Shown here: piece by piece, positions 1 to 8,910 of the stretch
Layout: every line of letters starts with the position of its first letter
How positions within the stretch are numbered: the first letter of the stretch is position 1
Assembly: GCF_012641265.1 (NCBI RefSeq)
Contig: NZ_JABAHZ010000002.1
Coordinates: 248,001 to 312,000, forward strand
Reading direction: 5' to 3'
Length of the DNA: 64,000 nucleotides
From: Chitinophaga eiseniae
GTDB lineage: Bacteria; Bacteroidota; Bacteroidia; Chitinophagales; Chitinophagaceae
The notes under the pieces: generated by a model
What the model was told of the DNA's origin: nothing
Databases searched by the model: none
The model's input: the letters and a program-made list of their open reading frames with translations, nothing else
Program-made: the position numbers and the translations under genes

Positions 1-36
1 TAAACAGGGTATTGGATCCTCTATTTCAGCTATAGT

Positions 37-573
37 TCAACGCCTGCCACTACGAAGCCGGAACGATAATGAAACCAGCATTATTCCTGTAATCACCGCA
101 TAAATACCAAACACCCAGGTAAGCGTTACAGCGGCGGCAACCGGGTTAGCCACCAACAGTAATCCAAAAATAATTGTCAGCAAACCTCCTGCTATATACC
201 ATCCTTCTCCTGTAATCATCTTCCTCAGCCTGATAGCAATAATTAATTCAAACAAGCCGGCTAGCATAGCCCAAAATGCTACCAGGTAGATCAGCGCCGC
301 TCCCGTAGCAAACGGATTGTAAAAAGTGAGGAAGCCTAATATAACGCCCAGCAATCCCGAAAATAAAAATATGCTCCAATTTTCATTTGTCTTGCGCGCT
401 GCGATCGCTCCCACTATTGCAAATAATCCACCGATAAAAAGATACGCGCCGAAAAAGACAATCAATGTAGCAAAAGTAGCACCAGGCCAACCTATTGCCA
501 GTATCCCCAATATCAAAGCAAAAATCCCTCTTATCAAAAAGATCCACCAATAAGCGTTATAAAAGTCATGCAT
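37..573 (-). CDS. HdeD family (DUF308) membrane protein
   Basis: This 178-residue protein is almost entirely hydrophobic, with about six membrane segments (roughly residues 10-30, 35-58, 66-85, 89-113, 124-143 and 147-170). A repeated pattern of a Gly-rich helix followed by a short loop with Pro (WPG, YNP, ANP) occurs three times, which is typical of the HdeD/DUF308 family of inner-membrane proteins. In E. coli HdeD is linked to acid resistance, but most family members have no defined function, so no specific role is claimed. The gene stands alone on the minus strand, with 553 non-coding bases upstream. The ATG start at 573 precedes the first membrane helix with a short polar N-terminus (MHDFYNAYWW). 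Confidence 0.85.
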   Translation of the reverse strand: MHDFYNAYWWIFLIRGIFALILGILAIGWPGATFATLIVFFGAYLFIGGLFAIVGAIAARKTNENWSIFLFSGLLGVILGFLTFYNPFATGAALIYLVAFWAMLAGLFELIIAIRLRKMITGEGWYIAGGLLTIIFGLLLVANPVAAAVTLTWVFGIYAVITGIMLVSLSFRLRSGRR

Positions 574-1126
574 GCATTCACAGTTTAAGGTTTCACGATA
601 GCAGCTGTTAAATGGCAGGGTTTATCAATTGCGTGCAATAAGCATTTTCCGTTTCAAGATGCTGAACAACCAGGAAATAATAACAAGATTTTAGTAATGC
701 ATGTACTTAAGTGTTTTTGCAACAACATCGGTGTCTCACCATTACACATGGCTGCCTTACGGAGTAGTAATGTTCTGAAGCAAAGGTGGCACGTGTTTCC
801 ATACTGGTAAGTTTATTGGTTACAGATAGCGGAACATCGCATAACAACACCCTACCAGCAATAGCATCCGCATGATCCTATAAATACCGAATTGAACAAC
901 AACAGCTTAAAAAATTTCGATGGGGGCCCGACTCTCAAAAAAATGGTCTGATATACTCACTTGCAAATCCCTACATTCCCTTTATACAAATCAAAAGACC
1001 AATACATTAAGTAATGATTGCTCTACACACAATTTAAAAAATTTTGTTAAAAAAAACAAAAAGGTTTTTCCTTATCCTGTAAGGCAGTACAGCAGCCGGA
1101 ATATAGGGAGCTCAGCTATAATAAAG
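574..1126. other. 553-bp intergenic region, no gene seen
   Basis: This region separates two minus-strand genes. It should contain the promoter of the HdeD-like gene, but I found no convincing TTTG/TAnnTTTG pair reading towards it. The stretch from 1020 to 1080 is very A-rich. There is no clear hairpin with a T-run after the M28 peptidase gene. Reading frames across it have no recognisable product. Confidence 0.5.
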
Positions 1127-2659
1127 TTATTTTTCATGACGGTCTATTACCAACCGGTGCTCACGGTTAGCAATATCCCAAGCGGTGTAAAAAACCAATT
1201 GTGCCCGTTTGGCGAGCAGGTCATAATTGATTTTGTCTACCGTATCGGTAGGCGCATGGTAATCGGCATGCGTACCATTGAAGTAAAAAATGATGGGAAT
1301 ACCATGCTGCGCAAACATATAGTGGTCTGACCGGTAATAGAAGCCCTCGGGATCATTAGGATCGTTGTATTTATAATCCAGTTTTAAATGGGTGTAGGTA
1401 TTGTTAGCCCGCTCATTAATAGGGCGTAAGGCCGAACTGAGCTTATTATCGCCTATAATATACAGGTAGTTGGTATCTTTTTCATGTGCCGGATCTATGC
1501 GCCCTATCATGTCGATATTCAGATCGGTAACCGTTTGCTGCAACGGGTAAATGGGATGTTCGGTGTAGTATTGCGATCCGAGGAGCCCTTTTTCTTCGCC
1601 GGAAACTGTCATAAACACCATACTTCTGCGTGGGCCATGACCGGCTTGTTTAGCCCGGGCGAAGGCGGCAGCTATCTCCAGTACTGCGCAGGTGCCAGAG
1701 CCGTCGTCATCGGCGCCGTAAAAAATCTCGTCGCCCTGTTTCCCCAGGTGATCGTAATGCGCCGTCACGAAAACCAGCTCCTCTTTTTTATCGGTGCCCT
1801 CCAGGTAAGCCAGTACATTGGATGGCTGGTAGATAGTGGCGGTTTTATCGAATACAATACGTACCGGCGTTTTGATCAGGGAAGGTACCTTAAAGCCCTT
1901 ATCTATCTCCTCCAACAAACGGTCGTTACTATCTACGCCAATAATGGCAGCAGCAAGCGTGGGCGTAATGAAATATACATTGGGATGGGCGGTCGTATCT
2001 TTCTGAGAATAAAGCCCTGTCATGCGAATCTTCTGTTGATTCAGCGACCGGTAACGGCCGGCAGACGGAGAAATCACCAGTACAGCTACCGCTCCCCTGG
2101 CTTTAGCGGCTGCAATACGTTCGTCCAGGTTGCCTTTATCCCGGTATGTGCCGCGTTTTACCATTTCCCGGATCATCACTACCTGCCCTTTTACATCCAG
2201 GTTATGATAGTCATTGTATTCACCCGTCACAATTCCCTGATCCGCATATATTATCTGGGAGATATTGATATCCTGGTTCTCGCCGGCGCGGAGGTCGGAA
2301 AGAAAGTCCTGCCCATATAAAAAGGTTTTATTCCGAACGGTAATGCTGCTGTTTACCAGGCTATCGGAATATAACGGATAATATTGCTGCCACTGGCCAT
2401 TAGCGCCTGGTTTAAGCCCTACAGCGGCAAACTGGCCTGCTATATACGCTGCTGCTCTTTCCTGCCCTGCCGTGGTGGTTTCCCGCCCTTCCATCCCCGG
2501 ACCTGCAATAATGTGCAGCTGTTTACTCAGCTTTTCTGCGGTAATGGTTTGACCATATTTTGCTGCAATGGGATTCTCTACGGGAGCAGGAGTGGTTTCT
2601 ACCTGCGCCTGCACAGTAGTCAAAAGGAATAAGCAAATAACAGTAGCTGCAACCCGCAT
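1127..2659 (-). CDS. Exported M28 family zinc aminopeptidase-like protein
   Basis: The 510-residue product starts with a signal peptide (MRVAATVICLFLLTTVQAQ). It then has a PA-like domain (about 110-250) inserted before a M28 metallopeptidase domain. Zinc-site motifs of the M28 clan are visible: TAHYDHLG (His), GADDDGSG (Asp), SGEEKGLLGS (the Glu pair), NIDMIGR (Asp), and a final His in NGTHADYHAPTDT. M28 enzymes with this layout remove N-terminal residues from peptides in the periplasm or outside the cell. Substrate preference cannot be read from sequence. The gene is downstream of rpiB on the same strand, but a strong terminator at 2701-2727 separates them, so it is probably transcribed on its own. 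Confidence 0.93.
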   Translation of the reverse strand: MRVAATVICLFLLTTVQAQVETTPAPVENPIAAKYGQTITAEKLSKQLHIIAGPGMEGRETTTAGQERAAAYIAGQFAAVGLKPGANGQWQQYYPLYSDSLVNSSITVRNKTFLYGQDFLSDLRAGENQDINISQIIYADQGIVTGEYNDYHNLDVKGQVVMIREMVKRGTYRDKGNLDERIAAAKARGAVAVLVISPSAGRYRSLNQQKIRMTGLYSQKDTTAHPNVYFITPTLAAAIIGVDSNDRLLEEIDKGFKVPSLIKTPVRIVFDKTATIYQPSNVLAYLEGTDKKEELVFVTAHYDHLGKQGDEIFYGADDDGSGTCAVLEIAAAFARAKQAGHGPRRSMVFMTVSGEEKGLLGSQYYTEHPIYPLQQTVTDLNIDMIGRIDPAHEKDTNYLYIIGDNKLSSALRPINERANNTYTHLKLDYKYNDPNDPEGFYYRSDHYMFAQHGIPIIFYFNGTHADYHAPTDTVDKINYDLLAKRAQLVFYTAWDIANREHRLVIDRHEK

Positions 2660-2700
2660 GAGGCACGATTTTATTGAACAATCACCTGGATACTAAATAA

Positions 2701-2727
2701 AAAGAGCCGGTTGGAAGCCGGCTCTTT
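2701..2727 (-). terminator. Terminator of the rpiB transcript
   Basis: A perfect 10-bp stem (AAAGAGCCGG / CCGGCTCTTT) closes a 7-nt loop. Read on the minus strand it is followed by a T-rich tract (TTTTTATTT). It lies just downstream of the rpiB stop codon and upstream of the M28 gene. Confidence 0.85.
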
Positions 2728-2786
2728 AATATTACTACATTTTCGTGTATTCGTTACAGCAAAAATTGATATATGGCGTTAAACCA

Positions 2787-3245
2787 TTACAGGCAGGCCA
2801 TTTTGCGCACCCTGTCCTGGTGGCGGCCCCCTTCGAAAGAGGTGCCCATAAATACTTCCACCATTTGTGTAGCTACCGGAATGTCTACAAAACGGGCGGG
2901 TATACACAGCACATTGGCATTGTTATGAGAGCGTGCGAGCCTCGACAATTCTTCTCCCCAGCAGATAGCCGCCCTGATGCCCTGATGCTTGTTGGCAGTG
3001 ATAGCTACACCATTGGCACTGCCGCAAACCAGGATACCAAATGCAGCCTGTTCTCTTTCCACCGCAGTAGCTACTGGGTGTGCGTAGTCGGGGTAATCCA
3101 CAGAATCTTTGGAGTAGGTCCCATAATCTTTTACCTGCAGACCTTTGGATTCAAGGAAAGAAATTATCTCTTCCTTATACTCAAACCCTGCGTGATCTGA
3201 GCCAATTGCTACAGGCAGAGCAAGATTAAATATAGTATTTTCCAT
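2787..3245 (-). CDS. rpiB: Ribose-5-phosphate isomerase B
   Basis: The 152-residue protein matches the RpiB/LacAB sugar-phosphate isomerase family: GSDHAGFEYKEEI near the N-terminus, the substrate loop CGSANGVAITANK and the later NNANVLCIPARFV segment. RpiB interconverts ribulose 5-phosphate and ribose 5-phosphate in the cytoplasmic pentose phosphate pathway. The Cys that acts as general base in RpiB is present in VCGSANG. Family length is about 145-155 residues, so the gene is complete. It follows tatC by 30 bp on the same strand and is closed by the hairpin at 2701-2727, so tatC-rpiB is likely one transcript. Some family members prefer allose 6-phosphate; the sequence alone does not exclude this. 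Confidence 0.93.
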   Translation of the reverse strand: MENTIFNLALPVAIGSDHAGFEYKEEIISFLESKGLQVKDYGTYSKDSVDYPDYAHPVATAVEREQAAFGILVCGSANGVAITANKHQGIRAAICWGEELSRLARSHNNANVLCIPARFVDIPVATQMVEVFMGTSFEGGRHQDRVRKMACL

Positions 3246-3275
3246 TTCAGTTACTTTGTTTACAGTTATAGATAA

Positions 3276-4133
3276 TTAAGACCACTCTTCCGCCTCTGTT
3301 TTCGCCAGCTTATCTTCACGATCTCTCATCGCCTTTTTGGATATAAAGATACTGATTTCATACAGACAGTATAAAGGCGTAAATACGATCAGCTGATCTA
3401 CCAGGTCGGGCGGGGTGATAATAGCTGCCAGGATCAGGATCACCACAATAGCATGGCGCCTGTAGGCCCGCAGGAAGTCTGGGGTAAGAATGCCAATCTT
3501 AGTGAGGAAAAATACCAGCACCGGCAATTCAAACAGTAATCCCATACCTAACACGATCTGCGTCATCAGGTCCATGTAATCGTCTATAAAAAACTGGTTA
3601 ACAGCTTTTGTTGTTACCGTATAGGAAGCCAGGAAGTTAATAGTAAACGGCAACATCAGAAAATAAGCAAAAGCGAGACCCAGGAAGAACTGGAAGGATA
3701 CCCAGAAGATTACGCCCCTGGCGCCCCTCAATTCCCTTTCTTTTAACGCTGGTTTTACGAAACGCCAGAATTCCCAGAAGATGTATGGAAAGGCGCAAAC
3801 AAAACCGATAATAAATGCCATTCTGAATTGCAGCATAATCTGCCCTACCATCTTATAGTTCAGGAACGTCACCTTTACGGGCGTAATACAGAGCTGATTG
3901 CCCAGCCCTACCCAGTGTCCCAGCTTGCACAAGGCGATATAGGAAGGGAAGTTGGCATTGGTAGGCCCGAAAATAACGTTGTCAATAATTTCCTGGGTAT
4001 AAACGAAGCCAAATATGCTGAATGCCACGAGTGCCAAAGCCGATCTGACGAGGTGCCACCTTAAATCTTCCAGGTGGTCGAAAAAAGACATCTCTGCCTT
4101 GTCCTCATTACTTGAGAAAAATTTCTTTAACAT
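3276..4133 (-). CDS. tatC: Sec-independent protein translocase TatC
   Basis: The 285-residue product shows the TatC pattern of six membrane helices. It has the conserved cytoplasmic N-terminal motif HLEDLRWHLVRS (about residues 20-31), the FPYIFWEFWRFVKPAL loop with its conserved Glu and Pro, and ITPPD before the last helices. TatC binds the twin-arginine signal peptide and is the core of the Tat export channel in the inner membrane. No tatA/tatB gene is adjacent, so these must be elsewhere. Compared with E. coli TatC (258 residues), the first periplasmic loop is longer (roughly residues 50-95). A TAnnTTTG-like -7 box on the minus strand at 4182-4189 gives a leader of about 40 nt. Confidence 0.96.
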   Translation of the reverse strand: MLKKFFSSNEDKAEMSFFDHLEDLRWHLVRSALALVAFSIFGFVYTQEIIDNVIFGPTNANFPSYIALCKLGHWVGLGNQLCITPVKVTFLNYKMVGQIMLQFRMAFIIGFVCAFPYIFWEFWRFVKPALKERELRGARGVIFWVSFQFFLGLAFAYFLMLPFTINFLASYTVTTKAVNQFFIDDYMDLMTQIVLGMGLLFELPVLVFFLTKIGILTPDFLRAYRRHAIVVILILAAIITPPDLVDQLIVFTPLYCLYEISIFISKKAMRDREDKLAKTEAEEWS

Positions 4134-4725
4134 ACTTTATATGATCGAACGATATTGAAAACTGTTTGCTATTAAGGATCACAAATATAGCGGTTGGATA
4201 CTACAAATTAGAGTAGCGTTGGCATTTTAATGCTGCTTTAAGTAATTGATCGGTAAAATGTGAGAGAAAAAATAAAGTGAGGAGGATAAAGGGAAAACAG
4301 AGGGAAAAGTAGGTAAAAAAAAGAGCCAGCCCGAGAAGAATCAAGAGCCGGCCTTTCATCCATTGTTTGTTAACCCCAAAAAAGTTGAATTCGAGAATGT
4401 CTTTAGCTTCCAGTTAAACTACTTACCCAATTGATGGCAAGCGTTCAGTATAAGTAAGAATTCCTGGTTGCGTTTTATTTTGTAATACAAAAATAACAAG
4501 AATTATTTTATTATCAATGTTGGAACACTTTTTTTACAACCTTTTAACAAAAATCAAATCATTGTGTTACATCATCTAGAGCAAATGTATACAATCCGTG
4601 TTAAATTCCTACTACTTTTTTTAAAAACGTTTTAGCTAATTTGTTATTGACTCGTTAATACTAGTATTAAATAAATAATTATATCATATTAATATCTGAT
4701 AAGTCAACCTGATTCACAGTAACCC
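4134..4725. other. 592-bp AT-rich intergenic region
   Basis: This region lies between the start of tatC and the stop of the CNNM/CBS gene. It holds the probable tatC -7 box (CAAATATA on the plus strand, 4182-4189). At about 4319-4353 there is a hairpin that on the minus strand reads GCCGGC / GCTGGC followed by eight or more T, a plausible terminator about 370 nt after the CNNM/CBS stop codon. The stretch 4440-4700 is very AT-rich and shows no gene that I can support. Confidence 0.45.
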
Positions 4726-5997
4726 CTACACTAACATTTTCATCTTCACCATTTCGATCCGGGTATCTGTAACATTCAGAATATCAAACTCATAGTCATC
4801 GATAATGATGCGTTCTTTGATCTTCGGAATGGTTTCGTGGTGGTTGATTATATACCCTGATAACGTTTCACTTTCGTCTTCCGGGAAATCCAAGCCATAT
4901 CTTTCATTCAAGTAATCGAGCTCTAATCTGCCTGAAAAAATATATTCTTTCTCGGCAATCTGCTTCTCTACAAACTCTTCCTCATCATGTTCATCCTTTA
5001 TATCGCCGAATATTTCTTCCAATACATCTTCAATCGTAACAATCCCGGCTGTTCCGCCAAATTCATCTACTACCCAGGCAATGCTTCTACGTTCCTTATT
5101 AAATTTACTCAACAGGTCGATAGCGCTCATTGTTTCGGGCACAGCCAGTATAGGATGGATAATGGAATTGATATCCTTCGGATTTTTGAACATATCTAAC
5201 TGGTGGATATAACCGAGGATATTATCGATGGAGCCTTCGTAGATGATAATCTTTGAAAGCTTGGTATCCATGAATTTTTTCTGCGCATCACTAATAGGAC
5301 GATGAATTTCCATGGCTTCAATCTCCTTGCGGGGAATAAGGCAGCCACGGATTTTTACATGTGCCAGGGACAATGCATTTTCAAACAGCTCTGTATTCAG
5401 GTCCTGGTTGTTTTCACCGAAGTGCTGCTGCGACTGCCTGACGAAGTGCTCTACATCCACACGGGTAAAGGATTCCCCGTTTTCCAGCAGTCGCACATTA
5501 AACAGGTATTTCAGCATCCACTCAGATATGGATACGAGTACATTACCTATTACATAGAGCGGTTTCGCAATTAATGAAATGGGCAATGCAAAAAAGCTGA
5601 GCAATGCTTCCGGCCTGGACCTGAATATGGCCCTGGGAATAAAGAAACCCAGGAAAAGCATGATCAGGCTGGCCAGTATAACCTCAATGAAAATAACAAA
5701 TGGTTGCAGGCCAGCGGCTTCAGATTTGCCCATGAAAGAATCCCAGGCAGGCTGAAAGACGCCCGCCACCATAATGCCGTAGATCACTACGGTAATGGTA
5801 AATCCCACCAGGCTGGTTGCCAGGAAACGACTAGGGTTTTCATTCAAACTGGCCAATATCTTACCAGTAGCCCGTCCCTGCTTCTTTTTCAGCTCAATGC
5901 TCAATTTATTCACATTGGCAAAGGCGGCTTCTATACCAGAAAAGAAACCCGCCAGCAGTACGAGAAAAACTAAAATAACAATTGTGTATCCGTCCAT
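4726..5997 (-). CDS. CNNM/CBS-domain transporter-associated protein (hemolysin family, GldE-like)
   Basis: The 423-residue protein has a signal-anchor start and a DUF21/CNNM membrane domain with about four hydrophobic segments (residues 1-165), two CBS motifs (about 215-330) and a CorC_HlyC C-terminal domain (about 345-420). Proteins of this type (CorB/CorC, YfjD, GldE in gliding Bacteroidota) are inner-membrane proteins linked to Mg2+/Co2+ homeostasis. In gliding Bacteroidota the GldE paralogue assists gliding and type 9 secretion lipoprotein function. I cannot separate GldE from a CorB-like role without a tree. It lies 42 bp after gmk on the same strand. Confidence 0.85.
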   Translation of the reverse strand: MDGYTIVILVFLVLLAGFFSGIEAAFANVNKLSIELKKKQGRATGKILASLNENPSRFLATSLVGFTITVVIYGIMVAGVFQPAWDSFMGKSEAAGLQPFVIFIEVILASLIMLFLGFFIPRAIFRSRPEALLSFFALPISLIAKPLYVIGNVLVSISEWMLKYLFNVRLLENGESFTRVDVEHFVRQSQQHFGENNQDLNTELFENALSLAHVKIRGCLIPRKEIEAMEIHRPISDAQKKFMDTKLSKIIIYEGSIDNILGYIHQLDMFKNPKDINSIIHPILAVPETMSAIDLLSKFNKERRSIAWVVDEFGGTAGIVTIEDVLEEIFGDIKDEHDEEEFVEKQIAEKEYIFSGRLELDYLNERYGLDFPEDESETLSGYIINHHETIPKIKERIIIDDYEFDILNVTDTRIEMVKMKMLV

Positions 5998-6039
5998 CCT
6001 AACAAAAATAAGGAATTAGGAAAACCAACGATCAAACCG

Positions 6040-6609
6040 CTATTTTATATTTAAAAAATCTGTCACCAGCTTTTTTACCTCTTCATATGCCTTTTCCAGT
6101 TCATCGTTCACCACAATCTGGTCAAACTCATGCGAGAAGGACAATTCGTAGCGCGCTTTAGCCAAACGCTCCTCCAGGGAAGCCTGCGTTTCGGTACCGC
6201 GTTCGCTGAGCCGCACCCGTAGCGCCTCTAACGATGGTGGTTGTATGAAAATAGTCAACGCATTTTCATGATACTTCTCCTTAATAGATAATGCGCCTTT
6301 CACATCAATATCTACCATGGGGATCTGCTCGTTACTCCAGATACGTTCCAGCTCACTTTTGAGGGTGCCATAATATTTACCGGCATATACCATTTCATAT
6401 TCCGCAAAAGCATGATTGTCTATATGCTGATGAAATTCATCTGCAGACATAAAATAGTAATCCTTCCCGTTTACTTCATTGGCCCTTGGCGTACGGGTAC
6501 TGGCTGAAATAGAAAAAGCCAGTACGGGCAGGTTAGCCAGTAACTTTTTAACGATGGTGGTTTTACCGGCGCCTGAGGGAGCGGTAACAATGATGATCTT
6601 TTTTTCCAT
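6040..6609 (-). CDS. gmk: Guanylate kinase
   Basis: The 189-residue enzyme phosphorylates GMP to GDP with ATP. The P-loop is visible as APSGAGKTT (residues 10-18). The GMP-binding segment includes STRTPRANEVNGKDYYF, EYEMVYAGKYYGT and DIDVKGA, all standard for Gmk. Its length fits the family. Upstream on the same strand are murA and DUF4290; a long hairpin (6649-6694) sits in the 129-bp gap before gmk and may stop or modulate read-through. Confidence 0.96.
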   Translation of the reverse strand: MEKKIIIVTAPSGAGKTTIVKKLLANLPVLAFSISASTRTPRANEVNGKDYYFMSADEFHQHIDNHAFAEYEMVYAGKYYGTLKSELERIWSNEQIPMVDIDVKGALSIKEKYHENALTIFIQPPSLEALRVRLSERGTETQASLEERLAKARYELSFSHEFDQIVVNDELEKAYEEVKKLVTDFLNIK

Positions 6610-6648
6610 TAGTAATAATAAAGTAGTTGTAGCTGACTATGCCAAATG

Positions 6649-6694
6649 CAAAACCCAAAAACCAGTAAAAAGTCTTGCTGGTATTTGGGTTTTG
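6649..6694. terminator. Long stem-loop between murA and gmk
   Basis: CAAAACCCAAA (6649-6659) pairs with TTTGGGTTTTG (6684-6694), and ACCAG (6661-6665) pairs with CTGGT (6678-6682), giving about 16 bp with one bulge. On the minus strand no clean T-run follows the stem, although the loop itself holds five T. It could be an inefficient terminator or a processing site between murA and gmk. Confidence 0.55.
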
Positions 6695-6738
6695 TAAATA
6701 GCTTCTGCTACTATGATAGCTTAAATAGCGTGCAGCTG

Positions 6739-8049
6739 TTATACTCGTTTAATATCCGCACCCAGTTTTCTCAACCTCTCATCGATATACTGGTAACCGC
6801 GGTCTATCTGGTCTATATTCTGAATAGTACTCTTTCCTTCTGCGCTGAGGGCGGCAATAAGTAAGGATACCCCTGCACGGATGTCGGGAGACGACATAGT
6901 AATACCGCGGAGCGGGTGCTGACGGCCCAGGCCAATAACTACTGCCCGGTGAGGATCACACAACACAATCTGTGCGCCCATGTCTATCAGCTTGTCGACA
7001 AAGAACAGGCGGCTTTCAAACATCTTCTGGTGAATCATGACACTGCCTTTTGCCTGAGTGGCTACTACCAGCACAATACTGAGCAGATCGGGCGTAAAGC
7101 CGGGCCAGGGATGGTCTGATATAGTCAGTATAGATCCATCCAGGAAAGTTTGTATTTCGTAGGAATCCTGTGAAGGAATGTAGATATCATTACCACGAAC
7201 CTCCATTTGGATACCAAGTTGACGGAATTTTTCCGGGATGATGCCCAGGTGTTCGATACCGGCATTTTTGATGGTGATTTCGCTTTGCGTCATCGCCGCC
7301 AACCCTATAAAGGAGCCGATTTCTATCATATCCGGCAGCATACTGTGTTCACAGCCACCCAGTTGCGTTACCCCTTCAATGGTGAGCAGGTTGGACCCTA
7401 CCCCACTGATACGGGCCCCCATACGGTTCAGCATTTTGCAAAGCTGCTGCAGGTATGGCTCACAGGCCGCATTATAAATAGTGGTAGTTCCTTCCGCCAT
7501 TACAGCCGCCATTACAATGTTGGCTGTACCTGTTACGCTGGGTTCATCGAGGAGCATGTAAGTGCCTTTCAATCCTCCTGCTGTTTCCAGGCGGAAGTAG
7601 TTGTCGTCGGCATCATATACAAACCGGGCTCCCAGCTTTTCAAAACCAATAATATGGGTATCGAGCCGGCGACGGCCTATTTTATCACCACCGGGTTTGG
7701 GAATGAAAGCACGTCCAAACCTTGCCAGCAACGGTCCTGCAATCATCACAGAACCACGGAGACGGCCGGATTTCTTTTTAAACTCGGGACTTTCCAGGTA
7801 TTTCAGATCTACATTATCGGCCTGAAACTCGCAGGTATCGCGACTTATACGGTTTATTTTTACACCTGCATCTCCTAGCAACTCTATCAGCAGATTTACA
7901 TCTACTATATCGGGAATGTTAGTGATAGTAACCTTTTCGGGGGTTAACATCACGGCACTGATGATTTGTAAAGCTTCGTTTTTGGCACCCTGGGGTATAA
8001 TTTCCCCCTTTAAGCGGTTGCCGCCTCTTACTTCAAAAGCACTACTCAC
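6739..8049 (-). CDS. murA: UDP-N-acetylglucosamine 1-carboxyvinyltransferase
   Basis: The 436-residue protein is a complete MurA, the enzyme that transfers enolpyruvate from PEP to UDP-GlcNAc as the first committed step of peptidoglycan synthesis in the cytoplasm. GAKNEAL (residues 21-27) is the conserved Lys-Asn substrate segment. In the catalytic loop, PGGDKIGRRRLDTH, the residue at the position of the E. coli catalytic Cys115 is Asp122. MurA enzymes with Asp here are known to resist fosfomycin because the drug alkylates that Cys. Its start overlaps the stop of the upstream DUF4290 gene by 4 bp, so the two are translationally coupled. Confidence 0.95.
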   Translation of the reverse strand: MSSAFEVRGGNRLKGEIIPQGAKNEALQIISAVMLTPEKVTITNIPDIVDVNLLIELLGDAGVKINRISRDTCEFQADNVDLKYLESPEFKKKSGRLRGSVMIAGPLLARFGRAFIPKPGGDKIGRRRLDTHIIGFEKLGARFVYDADDNYFRLETAGGLKGTYMLLDEPSVTGTANIVMAAVMAEGTTTIYNAACEPYLQQLCKMLNRMGARISGVGSNLLTIEGVTQLGGCEHSMLPDMIEIGSFIGLAAMTQSEITIKNAGIEHLGIIPEKFRQLGIQMEVRGNDIYIPSQDSYEIQTFLDGSILTISDHPWPGFTPDLLSIVLVVATQAKGSVMIHQKMFESRLFFVDKLIDMGAQIVLCDPHRAVVIGLGRQHPLRGITMSSPDIRAGVSLLIAALSAEGKSTIQNIDQIDRGYQYIDERLRKLGADIKRV

Positions 8050-8768
8050 TTGTTCCTGTTTTTGTTGTATTTGTTATTGTGCTTATTGTTATTTCCGCCG
8101 CTTTTATTTCCGCCGCTGTTGCTGCTTTTGAATTTATTCTGCTGGAAATTTTTTCGTTTGTTGCTGGAACGGAATTGTTCACCGCCTCCGGCTACATTTC
8201 CGCTGCCACCAGGGAAGTTAGCAGGAGCAGCCGCAGAACCGCTGCTATGGCCCGGGTGGTATTCCAGCTGACCATTTGTGATGGCCAGCAATTCGGCCTT
8301 AATGGCGTCATCGTGTACACTTTCTTTATGCCAGTTAGTGTAAGCCAGTTTCATATAATTACCGATACACTGGGTAAACCCTTCTTTCATTTCGGGGTTT
8401 TCCTCATGTACGGCTTTATCTATGATCATTTCCAGGTTTTTTCCGAAGTGACGGTTCCTGGGATATTTTTTAGGGTAAGGCAGTCTATCTGGTTTAGCTC
8501 TCAACTTTTCAATAGTAGGAATCGGGTAAGGTGATTCTACTTTCAGGGTAAAACCGGAGATATTAAAGATATGGTCCCATAATTTATGCCTGAAGTCCTC
8601 CACATTCCGTAAATGCGGGTTCAGCGTACCCATAAGCTCTATCACGGCCATAGCATTACGCTGACGCTCATCGTCGTCTTCTATGGTTCCCAGGTACTCC
8701 ACCATTTTCTGGATATTCCTGCCATACTCCTTCATTATCAGGTAATTACGCGTGGTATTGTATTCCAT
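8046..8768 (-). CDS. DUF4290 domain-containing protein
   Basis: The 240-residue protein matches the Bacteroidota-specific DUF4290 family: start MEYNTTRNYLIMKEYGRNIQ, then a mostly helical domain of about 175 residues with motifs such as YPIPTIEKLRAKPDRLPYPK. The last 50 or so residues are a basic, Asn/Gly/Lys-rich low-complexity tail (repeats of GGN, NKHNNKYNKN), which suggests nucleic-acid contact or a disordered linker; that is inference. Function is unknown. The constant position directly before murA, with a 4-bp overlap here, ties it to cell-wall synthesis by context only. A possible -7 box on the minus strand lies at 8842-8849. Confidence 0.85.
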   Translation of the reverse strand: MEYNTTRNYLIMKEYGRNIQKMVEYLGTIEDDDERQRNAMAVIELMGTLNPHLRNVEDFRHKLWDHIFNISGFTLKVESPYPIPTIEKLRAKPDRLPYPKKYPRNRHFGKNLEMIIDKAVHEENPEMKEGFTQCIGNYMKLAYTNWHKESVHDDAIKAELLAITNGQLEYHPGHSSGSAAAPANFPGGSGNVAGGGEQFRSSNKRKNFQQNKFKSSNSGGNKSGGNNNKHNNKYNKNRNK

Positions 8769-8910
8769 TACTAGTATTTAAAAAAACATGATTTGATGAT
8801 GGGACATCTTAAGTGAAGAAAATTAATCGGCAACATCTATGCAAACATAATAAAAAAATATGAGGAACATTTCATCGCCCGGTATTGTTTATAAGAGCAA
8901 AATGTTTGTT

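Noticed and set aside
789..806. TGGCACG resembling a sigma-54 -24 element
   Set aside because: The -12 part does not match (no GC at the right spacing), and there is no plus-strand gene downstream.
920..1330. Plus-strand reading frame of 136 codons
   Set aside because: Part of it is the antisense of the M28 gene and the rest is AT-rich intergenic DNA; the protein is Asn/Lys-rich without domain pattern.
1484..2320. Long plus-strand reading frame of 278 codons
   Set aside because: It lies entirely opposite the M28 peptidase gene, whose zinc motifs are intact, and its translation has no recognisable family features.
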